This document shows positions 23,801-36,182 of a DNA stretch of 64,000 nt, one piece after another. The stretch's first letter is position 1, and every line of letters begins with the position of its first letter. Origin of the DNA: Thinopyrum elongatum (Eukaryota > Streptophyta > Magnoliopsida > Poales > Poaceae). The DNA is taken from NCBI GenBank assembly GCA_011799875.1, contig CM022301.1, positions 216,190,526-216,254,525 of the forward strand. The letters are read 5' to 3'. Position numbers and translations under genes: made by a program. A model generated the notes under the pieces. That model did no database searches. It had not been told where the DNA came from and saw only the letters and a program-made list of their open reading frames with translations.

Positions 23801-25028
23801 CCTAATCCACTATGGTTTGGATATTTGATCCGAGGGGCCTCTGGCCTGATAGCACTAACCATCACGTGGGCATAGTATGGGTGTTCTGCGTCGTATACAT
23901 TAGCCGAAGCTTATTTGACGTCAGTAAGGAGCGGCGCACGCCGAGTTGGACTAGGAACGCAACCACGCTTGTATAAGGGGTTGCTAGGTCTGCTCTCGGT
24001 GGCCCCGTAACGTGCAGGAGTTCCCGGGGCGATGGCCCAAGACCCCTGGGGGCATAGGTTTAGTCCGGCGTGCTGACCTCTCTTATAAGCCTAGGTCGGG
24101 TTGCGGCGTGTTGCTTAGCCGAGGCCGGGCATGACCCAGAAAAGTGTGTCCGGCCGGAGTTAAGCGAGCGTGGTGGGTAAGTTGGTGCACCCCTGCAGGG
24201 AAGAAACTTCTATCGATAGCCTGTCCTACGGTAATTGACACTCGGAGTTGTATCCCGATCGGTACAACTAGAACATGACATGAGATGAGAACTGGGTAGT
24301 ACGGCTCTGGGATTGCTTTCTCGCGGGGAGTCGAGGAAGAATCTCTGGCCGAGGTTGATGACATTACTGCTATAATTTACATTATGTTATTCTGCTCTCT
24401 TCTAATGCTGCGAGACCGTTGAAGATGCTGAAGATGCTAGTCTTCGATAGGACTAGGCTTTCCCTCTCTATTCTGGCATTTCTGCAGCCCAATCCACATA
24501 TACAGCCCCCTTTGAAAATGTTGCATATGTAGTGTAGATCCTTGCTTGCTGAGTACTTCGGATGAGTACTCACGTTTGCTTTATTTTCCTTTTTTCCCCT
24601 TTATTCATTTGTCGCATCCAGACGACGGAGCCCCGGAGCCAGATGTCCCCGTCGACGACCACTACTACTACCAGCCCGGAGAGTACTACTACTACGAGGA
24701 GCCGTCTGACGACCAGGAGTAGGATCGGAGGGTCCAGGGCAGGAGGCCCACGCCTTTTCGATCGTAGTTTTTATTTTGCCCCGCCTCTGTGAAGGCTTAT
24801 CTCTCTGTTCTATAATATATCTGTACCCAGATATCTGACGCTTCCGCTGACACTTGTATGTCTTCGAGCAATGTATTCGAGCCCTCGAGGCCCTGGCTTG
24901 TAATATTTAGCTTGTATGAATTTATTTATGTTTTAGAGTTGTGTTGTGATATCTTCAAGTGAGTCCTTAGGCTTGATCGTGTGCATTTGCGTGTATGATT
25001 AGTGCACGATTAAGCCGGGGTAGTCACA
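20815..25028 (+). repeat. 5' LTR of the Tekay-like element
   Basis: At 4.2 kb it is much longer than usual. It has a GC-rich block (21300-22340), an AT-rich block (22340-22900), the two short coding-like exons described separately, repeated GAGGGTGATTCCTC words near 23400-23550, and a promoter-distal end with TTTATTTATGTTTTAG. Stop-free frames in the GC-rich block are codon-bias artefacts. Confidence 0.92.
22940..24722 (+). other. Candidate spliced small ORF inside the 5' LTR
   Basis: Two coding-like blocks fit together: 22940-23029, preceded by a pyrimidine tract and AG, and 24622-24722, preceded by ATCCAG and ending in TAG. The donor reads ACAG/GCAAGC, a GC-AG type with a good consensus. 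The junction codon is Asp (G+AC). The product part is about 62 residues: DYVPDDQALAVEQT joined to DDGAPEPDVPVDD, then a Tyr-rich YYYQPGEYYYYEEPSDDQE end. It is strongly acidic. No start codon or first exon could be assigned. The second LTR keeps both splice signals and the frame. Confidence 0.5.
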
Positions 25029-25030
25029 GG

Positions 25031-25044
25031 TTGGTATCAGAGCC
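25031..25044 (+). other. Primer-binding site of the Tekay-like element (iMet tRNA)
   Basis: TTGGTATCAGAGCC follows the 5' LTR by 2 bp and contains the standard plant iMet complement TGGTATCAGAGC. Confidence 0.9.
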
Positions 25045-25419
25045 GGCTGCCTCTAGGAGTTCCCCTTTCCAATTCCTTGGCCGAAGTTGAGTCTAGTGGT
25101 CAAAAACTGTTTTACTAACTTGGCTGTGTGGCTTACGGGCCCACGTCGCCAACTGGGTGGTATTAGGATCTTTTATTCCTCGTCTTTACTCTGGGACTCT
25201 GATTTCTCTTCTATTCGGGTTTAATAAAATTTACTAACACCGACACTTAGGATCTCGTAAATTCTATCCACCCGGAGAGCTGGATTCAGTGCGATTTCCG
25301 TGTCTTTGATCTGATTAGTCTGATAATCATTCCCTTTCCATTGTTTTGTTTAATCTTTCCATTCAGGATCTGTTATATTTCTCGTCGCCGAATGACAATC
25401 CTGAATCTTCTTATTTCAG

Positions 25420-26190
25420 ATGGACCGTCTGTTTCCACCTCGCCCTGCGACACAGCTTGTGCTTCGCACCTGTGCTCGAGACGTCCCTGGGTTTCCAGTT
25501 GTTCTGATCGCCCTCTTGATCAGGCTAGGATACCGCTGGTGCCCCGAGTACATGGTCTACGAGGTTTATCGTGAGTTCAACCAGGAGCAGTACTATGCTG
25601 ATGTTCGCATCTACGATCAGCAGGATGACTCAGACACTGAGCTACACCGTTTTCACGGTATCGGCGTGACGATTGAGATGGCAGTCCATGATGCCGCCTA
25701 CTCTGCTGTCGCACGTCTTCAAGGACAGTTCAGTGCTGACTTGGATGCCTCAGAGTATCGTTATATTCCGTATGCCCCTGCTGGAGATGCTTCTGGATTC
25801 TACACAGCTGTTTGTGCCCCGTACGAGCCTCGTCGTTACGATCAGCGAGTTCTGATTCACTATACTCAGGCTCTGGATCGCACTGTTCGCGCTCTTGCTG
25901 TCGAGTTGTTCGCCACTCGAGCACGACTCTACGAGGCTATGATGCAGTTGCTACCAGCTGTTCGTGCAGGGATACATCCGGAGCACATTCTTTACCCGAG
26001 CAGGACAGAGATGCCATCAGGGATCGATTGGCCTGCTGTGGGAGGTCACACGCCTGCACGTGGACCTCTTCTTACAGTTCGAGGCCGGGTTCTGTATCAG
26101 AGTGCACATGGAGCGCAGGATCCTTCTGCGACGAACGTCCGTCGTCCGCACTTGCAGCTACCCCGTTTCAGTGGTTTTCTCCTATGTTGA
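25420..26190 (+). CDS. Extra ORF between primer site and gag (Tekay-like element)
   Basis: A 256-codon uninterrupted frame starts at an ATG (MDRLFPPRPATQLVLRTCAR) and ends 244 bp before the gag ATG. The protein is mostly globular in composition, with two Arg/Tyr-rich segments and a hydrophobic stretch VVLIALLIRLGY near residue 35. I see no domain I can name. It stays open while gag-pol of the same element has acquired stops, and it sits in the genomic RNA leader of the element. It may be expressed as an accessory protein; function unknown. Confidence 0.55.
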   Translation: MDRLFPPRPATQLVLRTCARDVPGFPVVLIALLIRLGYRWCPEYMVYEVYREFNQEQYYADVRIYDQQDDSDTELHRFHGIGVTIEMAVHDAAYSAVARLQGQFSADLDASEYRYIPYAPAGDASGFYTAVCAPYEPRRYDQRVLIHYTQALDRTVRALAVELFATRARLYEAMMQLLPAVRAGIHPEHILYPSRTEMPSGIDWPAVGGHTPARGPLLTVRGRVLYQSAHGAQDPSATNVRRPHLQLPRFSGFLLC

Positions 26191-26434
26191 TGTAGCCTTT
26201 GCTATGTCTCGTTGTGTACTTCCTTACCGCGAGCCTGCGCGCCGCCTAGCATGTCTAGCTTTTGAATTTGCGCCGTTATGCTGCCCGAATGTAACCGCCG
26301 CTGTATGGATCTGTATAACTTAATGACTATTATTAAGCATCTGCTGTACTATTTAAATTCCATCACGTTACATCATGCATGACGCTAAACACTCGCATTG
26401 GCTTCTGCTAAACTACCCCTGTTGATTTAGCAGG

Positions 26435-29400
26435 ATGGCAGATAACAATCCACCCCCGCCGCCACCGCCAGACTATATGGCTGCGATGATGCAACAGTTC
26501 GAACTCAATCGCCAATTCATGACGGGGATTATGCAGCAATTCCCCCGTCCCAATGCCGACCAGCCGCTACCTTCCATCACCTTACCAGAGTTTATGCGAC
26601 TTAATCCGTTGTTCTTCCGCAACACAGTCAATCCACTGGATGCCGATGATTGGTTGCTTGACATCTCCCATGAGATGGAGTCTGCTGGTGTCGCCCAGGT
26701 CAACTATGTCACCTTTGCGACATACCTTCTGAAGGGTCCCGCATCACAGTGGTGGGCTACTCACCGACAGACCCTACCACCTGGTACCGCCATCACTTGG
26801 GCAGAATTCAAGATTGCTTTCCGTGCCTGCTATATTCCTCAAGCTGTCATAGCACGGAAGATGGCCGAGTTCCGTAGTCTCGTTCAGGGCAACAAATCTG
26901 TGGAAGTTTATCAGCGCGAGTTTCTGGACTTGTCTCGCTACGCTGAAGAGGACGTTCCCACTGATGAACGAAGGCAGGAGAAATTCCGCGAAGGGTTGCA
27001 CCATGACATTCAGTTAGCCCTGCTTGTTCAAGACTACCCTGATTTCGCCACCTTGGTGAATAAGGCTATTATGGTTGAGACTGGATTGAAGAAGCACAAG
27101 GAAGATACCAGACGCACTCGTGAGACGGGCTCATCTTCGGGCTCGTCCTCCCAGAAGCGCCGCATCTGGATTCCGCAGAGTATGTATCGTCCAGCAGCAC
27201 TAGTGCACAGGCCTTCCTATGCTGCACCACGTCTGCCTCCTCCACCACCAAGGCAGCCTCTGCAAGCTCCAGCACCTCGAGCTCCTGCACCACGTCCTGA
27301 CAATGAACTCTGCTTCAAGTGTGGCCAGCCAGGTCACCGTGCCAGAGATTGCTCTCAGAATCAGAATCAGTTGGCTCTTCCTTCTGCCGGCCGTGGTAAT
27401 GGCCGTGGGAATTCTCAGCCTCGCTACAGCAATGCCAGACCTTCTTATGGTCGTGGGCAGGCCTATCATGTCAATATGAGTGAAGACCCAGACCAACCAG
27501 CTACAGTCATGGGTACACTACTTGTTAATTCAGCACCAACTTCTGTTTTATTTGATTCAGGAGCATCTCATTCATTCATGTCAAAGCATTTTGCTTGCAT
27601 GCATGACGTTAAGTGTGAGTACATGAGCACACCTTTAGTGGTACATACTCCTGCGGGTGGATGTCGAACCTCCGTGGTTAGTTATAATGTTCCCATTGAA
27701 ATTGAAGGATTGGAGTTCCGCGCGTCCCCCATTATCCTCAAATCTTCCAAGATTGACCTTATTCTGGGAATGGATTGGTTGAAGGCTCATTACGCCTCAA
27801 TCAATTGTGCCACTAAAGTGGTACACCTTATGCACCCATCGAATGAGATAGTGAATTATCAAGCTCATATCACTCAGAACGCCGAGGCTCAGATTTATGC
27901 CTTGAATGCATTGAACGCTTCTCCACTTGAGGGGATCGAGAACATCCCAGTTGTCTGTGACTTCCCGGATGTTTTTCTGGAAGAACTTCCAGGAATACCC
28001 CCTGCTAGAGCTGTCGAGTTCGTGATTGACTTGAAGCCTGGCACCACTCCCATTGCGAAGCGTCCGTACAAGTTGCCTCCGCACCATCTTATCGAGCTTA
28101 AGGAAGAAATTGATAAATCCTTAAGGAAGGGTTTCATCCGACCCAGTTCCTCTGCCTGGGGAGCACCGTCTGTCTTTGTCAAAAAGAAAGATGGTACGAA
28201 TAGGTTGGTTCAAGATTACCGTCCTATCAACCAGGCAACCATTCAGAATAAATATCCGCTTCCCCGGATCAATGATTTATATGATCAACTTGCTGGATCA
28301 TCGGTATTCTCTAAACTCGACTTGAGGTTGGGTTATCACCAGATCCGTGTCCGAGAAGAGGATATTCCAAAGACCGCATTCGTTACTCGATATGGCTCCT
28401 ATGAGTACACCGTCATGTCATTTGGCCTAACGAATGCTCCGGCTACGTTCTCCCGCTTAATGAATTACATATTCATGAACTACCTCGACAAGTTCGTCGT
28501 GGTATATCTGGACGATATCCTAGTATATTCGAAGAATAAGGAAGAACATGCCGAGAATCTTCGCCTTGTTCTAGAGAGGCTTCGAGAGCACAAGTTATAT
28601 GCCAAGTACTCCTAATGTGAATTCTGGCTTTCCGAAGTGACCTACCTTGGACATGTCATTTCCAAGGACGGTATTGCCGTTAACCCGGAGCGTGTTCAGG
28701 CTATCCTTGACTGGACTCCTCCGAAGAATGCCAAGCAAGTCCGAAGCTTCCTCGGTCTAGCCAGTTATTATCGCCGATTCGTCGAGAACTTCTCTAAGAT
28801 CGCCAAGCCCCTGACTAATCTGCTCCACAAAGGCGTTAAGTTTGAGTGGACAGACAAATGTCAGGAAAGTTTCCAGACCCTCAAGGACAAGCTTACTTCT
28901 GCTCCAGTGCTTGCTCCTCCTGATTCTCGCAAGGACTTTGTCATATACTGCGACGCCTCTCGTCAGGGATTAGGCTGTGTCTTAATGCAAGAACGAAGAG
29001 TGATTGCGTATGCTTCACGTCAATTGCGTCCGCATGAAGAAAATTATCCGGTGCATGATCTTGAACTTGCTGCAGTGATCTATGCATTAAAGTTATGGCG
29101 TCATTACCTTCTGGGTAATCGGTGTGAGATTTATACCAATCACCAGAGTCTGAAGTACTTGTTCACTCAATCGGATCTTAATCTCCGTCAGCAATGATGG
29201 TTGGAAACAATTACGGACTATGACTGTGGTATTTCATATACCCCGGGCAAGGCTAACGTAATGGCCGATGCGTTGAGCCGCAAGTCATATTGTAACAACC
29301 TCATGGTTAGGCGAGCTCAACCTCGTCTTTATGCAGAACTGACTCAGCTGAATCTGCGAATTGTTCCTCAAGGTTCTCTTAATAACCTTGTGTTACAGCC

Positions 29401-30845
29401 AGATCTTCAAAAGGCTGTTAAGGAAGCGCAAGCCAAAGATGCTGAAATTGACTTGATGAAGAAGGAGCTTCACCTTGATAAGTACCGGGATTTCTCAGTT
29501 GCTGAAGATGGAACACTATATTTCAGAGACCGCATTGTAGTACCTCGCTTCGAGCTGATGACTAACAAAGTCATGAAGGAGGCTCATGATACACCGCTGT
29601 CTATCCATCCGGGTAGCACTAAGATGTATCGCGATCTTCGACAGAGGTACTAGTGGTCCAGAATGAAGCAGGACATTGCTCGTTATGTTGCTGAATGTGA
29701 CGTATGTCGTCGCGTGAAAGCAGAACATCAGAAGCCTGCTGGAATTCTGCAACCGCTCCCTATTCCTCTATGGAAGTGGGATAAAGTGCAGATGGATTTC
29801 ATTACTGGTCTTCCCAAGTCTCAGAAAGGTCACGATGCTATTCTTGTTGTCGTCGATCAACTTTCCAAGGTTGCTCATTTCCTACCTGTTAAGGAGACTA
29901 TCACTGCTAGTCAACTAGCAGAGCTGTATATCTCCAGAATCGTTTCACTCCACGGTATTCCGAAGGAGATCAGTTCGGACCGTGGCGGTCTTTTCACGTC
30001 CAAATTCTGGGAAAGTTTTCAAGAAGCTATGGGAACTCACATTACATGGAGTTCAGCTTATCATCCCCAATCCCAAGGCCAAGTTGAGCGCGTTAATCAA
30101 GTGCTGGAAGACATGCTTCGAGCTTGTGTTATATCCTTCGGTAAGAAATGGGAGGAATCTCTCCCGTATGCCGAGTTCTCTTATAACAACAGTTATCAAG
30201 CCAGCTTGAAAATGGCCCCCTTCGAAGTGCTTTATGGACGTAAGTGTCGAACCCCTATGAACTGGTCAGAAACTGGGGAACGACCTCTCGTGGGACCGGA
30301 CATTATTCAACACGCTGAAGAACAAGTCAGAATTGTCCGGGAGAATCTCAAAGCAGCTCAAGACCGCCAGAAGAGCAATTATGACCGCAAGCGATGGGGT
30401 GTGATCTATCAACCTGGTGACCAAGCTTACCTCCGTGTCACCCCTATGAAGGGCACCCGTCGTTTCGGAATCAACGGCAAGCTAGCTCCTCGCTATATTG
30501 GTCCTTTCCGCATCGTGGCTAGACGTGGACAGGTGGCTTATAAATTGGAGTTGCCGACGCAATTCTCCCATATCCATGATGTCTTCCACGTGCCGCAACT
30601 TCGCAAATGCTTCAAGGAATCTCTGCACCGTGCAGTGGATCACGAGATGCTTCAACTGCAAGACGATTTGTCTTATAAGGAGCATCCGATCCGCATCCTT
30701 GACGAAGCTGAACGCCGAACTCGTCAGAAAGACGACCAAGTTCCTGAAAGTGCAGTGGTCGAATCACACTGAAGATGAAGCCACTTGGGAACGCGAGGAT
30801 CATCTTCGGGAAGAATATCCCGACCTCTTTCCTTCTACCTCCTAA
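26435..30845 (+). pseudogene. Gag-Pol polyprotein of the Tekay-like element (3 stops, 1 frameshift)
   Basis: One frame runs from ATG 26435. Gag has a Pro-rich N-terminus, the retrotransposon Gag core ([10 protein letters not shown] to [10 protein letters not shown]) and a CX2CX4HX4C knuckle [14 protein letters not shown] at 27311-27352. Protease shows LFDSGASHS (about 27550). RT shows [11 protein letters not shown] (about 28500-28530). RNase H spans about 28900-29260 and integrase about 29660-30400 with TGL, SSDRGG and GQVERVNQ around the DDE residues. A C-terminal chromodomain-like tail is FLKVQWSNHTEDEATWERE. In-frame stops are TAA 28613, TGA 29195 (Arg CGA expected) and TAG 29651 (Trp expected). 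One extra base near 30730 shifts the chromodomain into the +1 frame. Not functional as it stands. Confidence 0.93.
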
Positions 30846-30883
30846 ATTCTCGGGACGAGAATTTCTTTTAGAGGGGGAGAACT

Positions 30884-33800
30884 TGTAACACCCCTGTGTA
30901 ACTACCACTGTGATCAGCTACTAATATTGCCAAGTCATATCATTTGCAGTGCCTAAACATTGTGGTTATCCAAAGCAAATCAACTCCAATCTGGAAATCA
31001 ACTCAAATTCAAAAGTGCAAAATAAATTTGCTCAAACACCTTTGGAAAAATGTTCACTAATTAGCAAATATTCCAGAAGCATTCATAAAATATCACCAGC
31101 AGCATTTGGGTTAATTAAATGACTCAAACAATTTGAAACAGCACCAAAACAGAATTAATAAATCCATTTAAAATCATATTAAATTCAAATGCAGCCCAAC
31201 TTTGCTCAAACCAATTTTTGGTGAGTGCTTACCTTGCATATTAATATTTGGGCCAAGTTCCATATTTTCCAAAAGAGCACAAATGGCCTCACTATTTCCA
31301 ACAGAAAAGAATAAAAGAAAATGTGGAACAGAAAACAGAAAAAATAAGAAGAGGCACTGTGCACTGGGCCTTAGTGCACAGTGCCCCGATAGCCGGCCCA
31401 TCTGGCCCAACCCCTCTCTCTCCCTCGCGCTGTCGTCCTCCCCCTGGTCGAGCGCGCGCTCGCCGCTCCGGCGCCGACACGCCAACCCCCCACCGACGGA
31501 ACAGGGAGACGGAGAGGATAAGGGCGAGGCCGTCCGTTCCCCCTGGCTCCCTCGGTCACTCCCCCGTCCTCTCCCTCGCTCGCGCCATTCCTTTTCCCCT
31601 TCAGATCCCCCTTGACCGAACGCCGGCATCGTCGCCGCTCGCCGTTGCCGCGGCCACCGACGGTCCCGTGCCAGCTGAACGTGCCGAGGAGCTCCGCCGT
31701 CGTCTTCCTCAACCTCTGGTGCCTCTGGATGGCGCCGGGGAGCTCCATGACGAGCAGATCGAGCCGCCCCTCTTCTTCCTGAACGCCGGTGAATCCCGTC
31801 ACCGCCGGCCTCCCTCTGCGCTCCCGTTCACTCGAGGGCCTCCGTGTGCCGCACGGTGAGCTTCCCCGTCCTCTGCTCTCCTGCATTAGCCTTTGCGCGC
31901 GTCGTAGCTAGATGCCCCCGAGCACGTGCTCTGCTCGCCGCCGATGAGCTCGGGGCCGGCAATGTGGCCCTTGCCATCGCCGCCAGGGGCCACCGTTGTG
32001 CTCCTGGTGCTTCCAGGAGCTCAACGAGCTTGAGCACGAGTTTCCCCGTGTTCCGTAGCGCTAGATCCCCTGATCCCGTACTCCGGCGACCGCCCCGTCG
32101 CTCGCCGTCGTCGTTCTAGGCCGTTTCCGGCAGCGCCTCCGTCCTAGATGGATGCGGCTAGGTGTGCACGTTCGAACGAGCCCGAGCGCACGCAGAATGG
32201 CCCGCTGATGCGCGAATCGGAGTCGCTCTGGCGATCTTCCGCCGCGAAAACGGTCGCCGGCGCGTCTCCGGCGCCGGCCGCTGACGTGGCACGATGGGGT
32301 CCACCCCTGGGCCACTGCCAGTGGGTCCCAGGGGGCCCAGTTGACCCGTTAACCATGGTCAACGTGCTGACTGGGCGCAGCCCTGTCGCTGACATGTGGG
32401 CCTGCCTCGTTTAATTGTCTAATTAATCATTTTGCTAATTTAGTTTAATTAATTAAATAATTAGTGACACTGAAAGATGGGGCCCACTCCCTAATTAAAC
32501 CTGCTAATTAAACTAATCCACTGTTAGTCTAAACAGAGGCTAACATGTGGGTCCCACTGGACCCACATGTCAGGTTTGACTGGTCAGCCGACTGTTGACT
32601 TGCTGATGTCAGCATTACATCATGCTGACGTCATAATTCATTTTCTGTAAATAAAAATAATTCCAGAAAATCATTAAATCTTTAAAAATTAATAACTTTT
32701 AAACCGTAGCTCAGATCGAAAAAGTTAAAACACGAAAGTTGTTCAGAATGACGAGACGAGTCTGATCGTGCCATATGTTTCGATGCTGGAACCTCCTACG
32801 TAGAAGAACTCGTAACTCCGAGCCCGATTCCGGTAAATGAATAGTGCACGCACACGGGTTAGTAAATCCCAGAATAATTCTAAAAATAATTAAAGTGACT
32901 TAGAAGCATACTTAGGCAACCTGCACTGCATCATAGCATCGCACGCACTGTGTTGCATCTGATTGCTTTATATTTACTTGTTTCCTCCCCCTCTTCTCTT
33001 TCGGTAGACCCAGACATTGCCGTAGCTCCTGAGGCAGACGCCGCTCCGGAGTACGACTACGTCCCCGACGATCAGGCCCTTGCCGTCGAGCAAACAGGCA
33101 AGCACCCCCATTTTGAGCATTTCGATATCGCCCACTCTCTCCTCTCTTATGCTTGCATTAGAAGTTAATGCTGCTACTGTTGTCCTATATCTGCTGCATA
33201 GCCTGCCTTATTGTTGCCTATTTTTGATACCTGCCTGTTCTCCTAAACTGTTTAGTATAAAATGGGTAGAGCCTTATCATAAACCCACTTGTCCCGACTG
33301 CCCCGCTGGACTCTCAGAAGACCCGAGCAACGGGATCGAAGATCAGACCCGGGCACCGCACGTCACTTCCCCTATGTTGCTCGACACTACTGGGTTACTA
33401 TCGAGCGCCGAGGGTGATACCTCGACAGCACTTCAGATGATAACCTTGTAGGTTAGTTACTCGGTCGTGGTAAGCGAGGGTGATTCCTCCTACACCACCC
33501 CGATACCGACGTCGTCGCGCAACCTCTCAAGTGTGGACCTCGAGGGTGATTCCTCCTTCGTTCACCTTGATGATAACATCGAGCGGGAATTCCATCGAGG
33601 GTGATTCCTCAGGGTTCCCTTCGGTGTCAGACACACAGCTACCTTGGATATTATGACTTGACTATGAACCATGATACTAAAGACGGGTCGGCCCTGAGGG
33701 GTACCCGCGCGAGCATGAATGCGAAGTGATGTGGAGTCGGGTTGACCTGAGAGGTGCCCGCGAGATAACTACGAGGCGTGGCCGGGCATTCTTAGCCCTT

Positions 33801-35096
33801 GCCGCAAGTCCTCGAGACGGGGCGACAGGGTCACATCGATCGTGAGTCTCTGCTCGTTTCCGCGCGCTCCTAATCCACTACGGTTTGGATATTTGATCCG
33901 AGGGGCCTCTGGCCTGATAGCACTAACCATCACATGGGCATAGTATGGCCGTTCTGCGTCGTATACATCAGCCGAAGCTTATTTGACGTCAGTAAGGAGC
34001 GGCGCACGCCGAGTTGGACTGGGAACGCAACCGCGCTTGTATAAGGGGTTGCTAGGTCTGCTCTCGGTGGCCCCGTAACGTGCAGGAGTTCCAGGGGCGA
34101 TGGCCCAAGACCCCTGGGGGCATAGGTTTAGTCCGGCGTGCTGACCTCTCTTATAAGCCTAGGTCGGGTTGCGGCGTGTTGCTTAGCCGAGGTCGGGCAT
34201 GACCCAGAAAAGTGTGTCCGCCCGGAGTTAAGCGAGCGTGGTGGGTAAGTTGGTGCACCCCTGCAGGGAAGAAATTTCTATCGATAGCCTGTCCTACGGT
34301 AACGGACACTCGGAGTTGTATCCCGATCGGTACAACTAGAACATGACATGAGATGAGAACTGGGTAGTACGGCTCTGGGATTGCTTTCTCGCGGGGAGTC
34401 GAGGAAGAATCTCTGGCTGAGGTTGATGACATTACTGCTATAATTTACATTATGTTATTCTGCTCTCTTCTAATGCTGCGAGACCGTTGAAGATGCTGAA
34501 GATGCTAGTCTTCGATAGGACTAGGCTTTCCCCCTCTATTCTGGCATTTCTGCAGCCCAGTCCACATATACAGCCCCCTTTGAAAATGTTGCATATGTAG
34601 TGTAGATCCTTGATTGCTGAGTACTTCGGATGAGTACTCACGTTTGCTTTATTTTCCTTTTTCCCCCTTTATCCATTTGTCGCATCCAGACGACGGAGCC
34701 CCGGAGCCAGATGTCCCCGTCGACAACCACTACTACTACCAGCCCGGAGGGTACTACTACTACGAGGAGCCGTCTGACGACCAGGAGTAGGATCGGAGGG
34801 TCCAGGGCAGGAGGCCCACGCCTTTTCGATCGTAGTTTTTATTTTGCCCTGCCTCTGTGAAGGCTTATCTCTCTGTTCTGTAATATATCTGTACCCAGAT
34901 ATCTGACGCTTCCGCTGACACTTGTATGTCTTCGAGCAATGTATTCGAGCCCTCGAGGCCCTGGCTTGTAATATTTAGCTTGTATGAATTTATTTATGTT
35001 TTAGAGTTGTGTTGTGATATCTTCAAGTGAGTCATTAGGCTTGATCGTGTGTATTTGCGTGTATGATTAGTGCACGATTAAGCCGGGGTCGTCACA
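30884..35096 (+). repeat. 3' LTR of the Tekay-like element
   Basis: Collinear with 20815-25028, differing by 1 bp in length and by scattered substitutions (about 2% by eye in sampled stretches), implying a fairly recent insertion. Confidence 0.92.
33008..34790 (+). other. Candidate spliced small ORF inside the 3' LTR (second copy)
   Basis: Copy of the 22940-24722 structure: exon blocks 33008-33097 and 34690-34790, the same GC-AG donor and acceptor, and the same stop. The substitutions are missense or silent (for example Val to Ile, Leu to Pro, Asp to Asn, Glu to Gly) and no stop arises. Confidence 0.5.
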
Positions 35097-35286
35097 CTTT
35101 GCTTTGTGCCTCGAACATTGTACCGACGCTAGTGGCCAACCAAGCATCATACAACAATTTGTCCTCCCTCCAATTGGAAAAATTTCCCCTCCCACTCTTC
35201 TTTGGGTCGCCACCGGCCGGCAAATCCTCCATATCAAGGCCCGTCTTCTCGGCATATGAGTGTGGTTGTTGGGTGTATGTGCCCAA
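35092..35286 (-). pseudogene. Harbinger ORF1, SANT/Myb-like domain, N-terminal piece
   Basis: The minus-strand frame reads KKSGRGNFSNWREDKLL, then YDAWLATS, matching the Myb/SANT-like domain of plant Harbinger ORF1 proteins, which helps the transposase bind DNA and enter the nucleus. The last few codons run into the gypsy LTR, so the Harbinger part ends at 35102. The upstream part (35290-35700) is frameshifted. The domain continues on the far side of the gypsy element at 20814 and downward. Confidence 0.7.
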
Positions 35287-36182
35287 CTTCTCGTTGTACG
35301 TGCCCGGCGGCTTGTTGTATATCTCCTTTTGGTAGTCTCCAATTGTTCGTTCTCAAAGCCACATCCGTCGTGGATGATGTTCAACATCTCCCCTTCATTT
35401 GTCAGCGTCCTGCTCGGTTGAGATATGTCGGCAAACAGAGAGCATACACCCAATTGACACGCCCAACGTCCGCAACCAGACAAGCTGCGACAATGGTGAG
35501 TCGATGAAGTGAACAGGTGCGTTCAGGTCGACAACCCATGGCATGGACGTGTCGGGAGTGGCCGGGGATGGGTGCTGATGACTGAGTTGCGTCCCCGCAT
35601 AGTAGTACGGCGGCTGCATATCTGCGTCGGCCAGAGCGACAACTGCATCGGCAGCGGTAGCGCCCTGTCCCCGCCCGGCCAATCACCCCGTCCCGGCCCG
35701 CCATCCTTCTTAAGAGATGGAGGGTGGACGGCCACCAAAGCCACTTTCTCCTTACTCCTTTAGACGTTGTGGCGCACGTTACGGGTCGTCGAGTTGATCT
35801 TCCGGGCGACCACCCATAGTTTGATCCTCCTTCTCTGACTCCGGCAATGGTACGAACAGATTCATGCGGCAACGGACGGCAAAAAGGGCGGGAACATGGG
35901 TGGACGGCGACACCAATCTGCTAGAGAGGGTGAGAACGTGCATGCTTTGCCGCGAAAACAGTGCGGATGCAGCCAAATTCACCGGCTCCAGATGAGGTTT
36001 TGGGTAGTCGGGATTGTCGGAGTTCTACGTGGCGGAGGTCCATACTCACGCAAACCTCCCCTAGCTTTGTATCCGGTTTGCGAAAATTCGGACATGCGGA
36101 CGTATTCAAGACGTGTGCTGCACACCGTTGGACGGCGAAACACATGCAAGTATTTTGCGGCATGGCATTGGAGATGCCTTAA

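Larger units (their letters stand above)
20815..35096 (+). mobile_element. Ty3/gypsy chromovirus, Tekay-like, 14.3 kb, complete
   Basis: LTRs of 4,214 bp (20815-25028) and 4,213 bp (30884-35096) start TGTAACACCCC and end in CACA. The 5-bp target duplication is CTTTG (20810-20814, 35097-35101). The interior carries a Met-tRNA primer site, an extra ORF upstream of gag, one gag-pol frame with three stops, and a frameshifted chromodomain; GAGGGGGAGAAC before the 3' LTR is the polypurine tract. The order PR-RT-RH-IN-chromodomain identifies a chromovirus, and the IN/chromodomain junction is Tekay-like. The element lies inside the Harbinger at 19558-36179. Confidence 0.93.
19558..36179 (-). mobile_element. 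PIF/Harbinger element split by a Tekay-like gypsy element
   Basis: The ends GGCATCTCCAACGCC (from 19559) and GGCATTGGAGATGCC (to 36178) are inverted repeats. TAA flanks both sides (19555-19557, 36180-36182). Subtracting the gypsy insertion and one target copy (20815-35101) leaves about 2.3 kb. The content is a decayed minus-strand SANT/NAM-C-type ORF1, not a transposase, so the element is non-autonomous. Its right end (35638-36179) lies within the tandemly duplicated block and recurs at 51512-52053. Confidence 0.88.
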
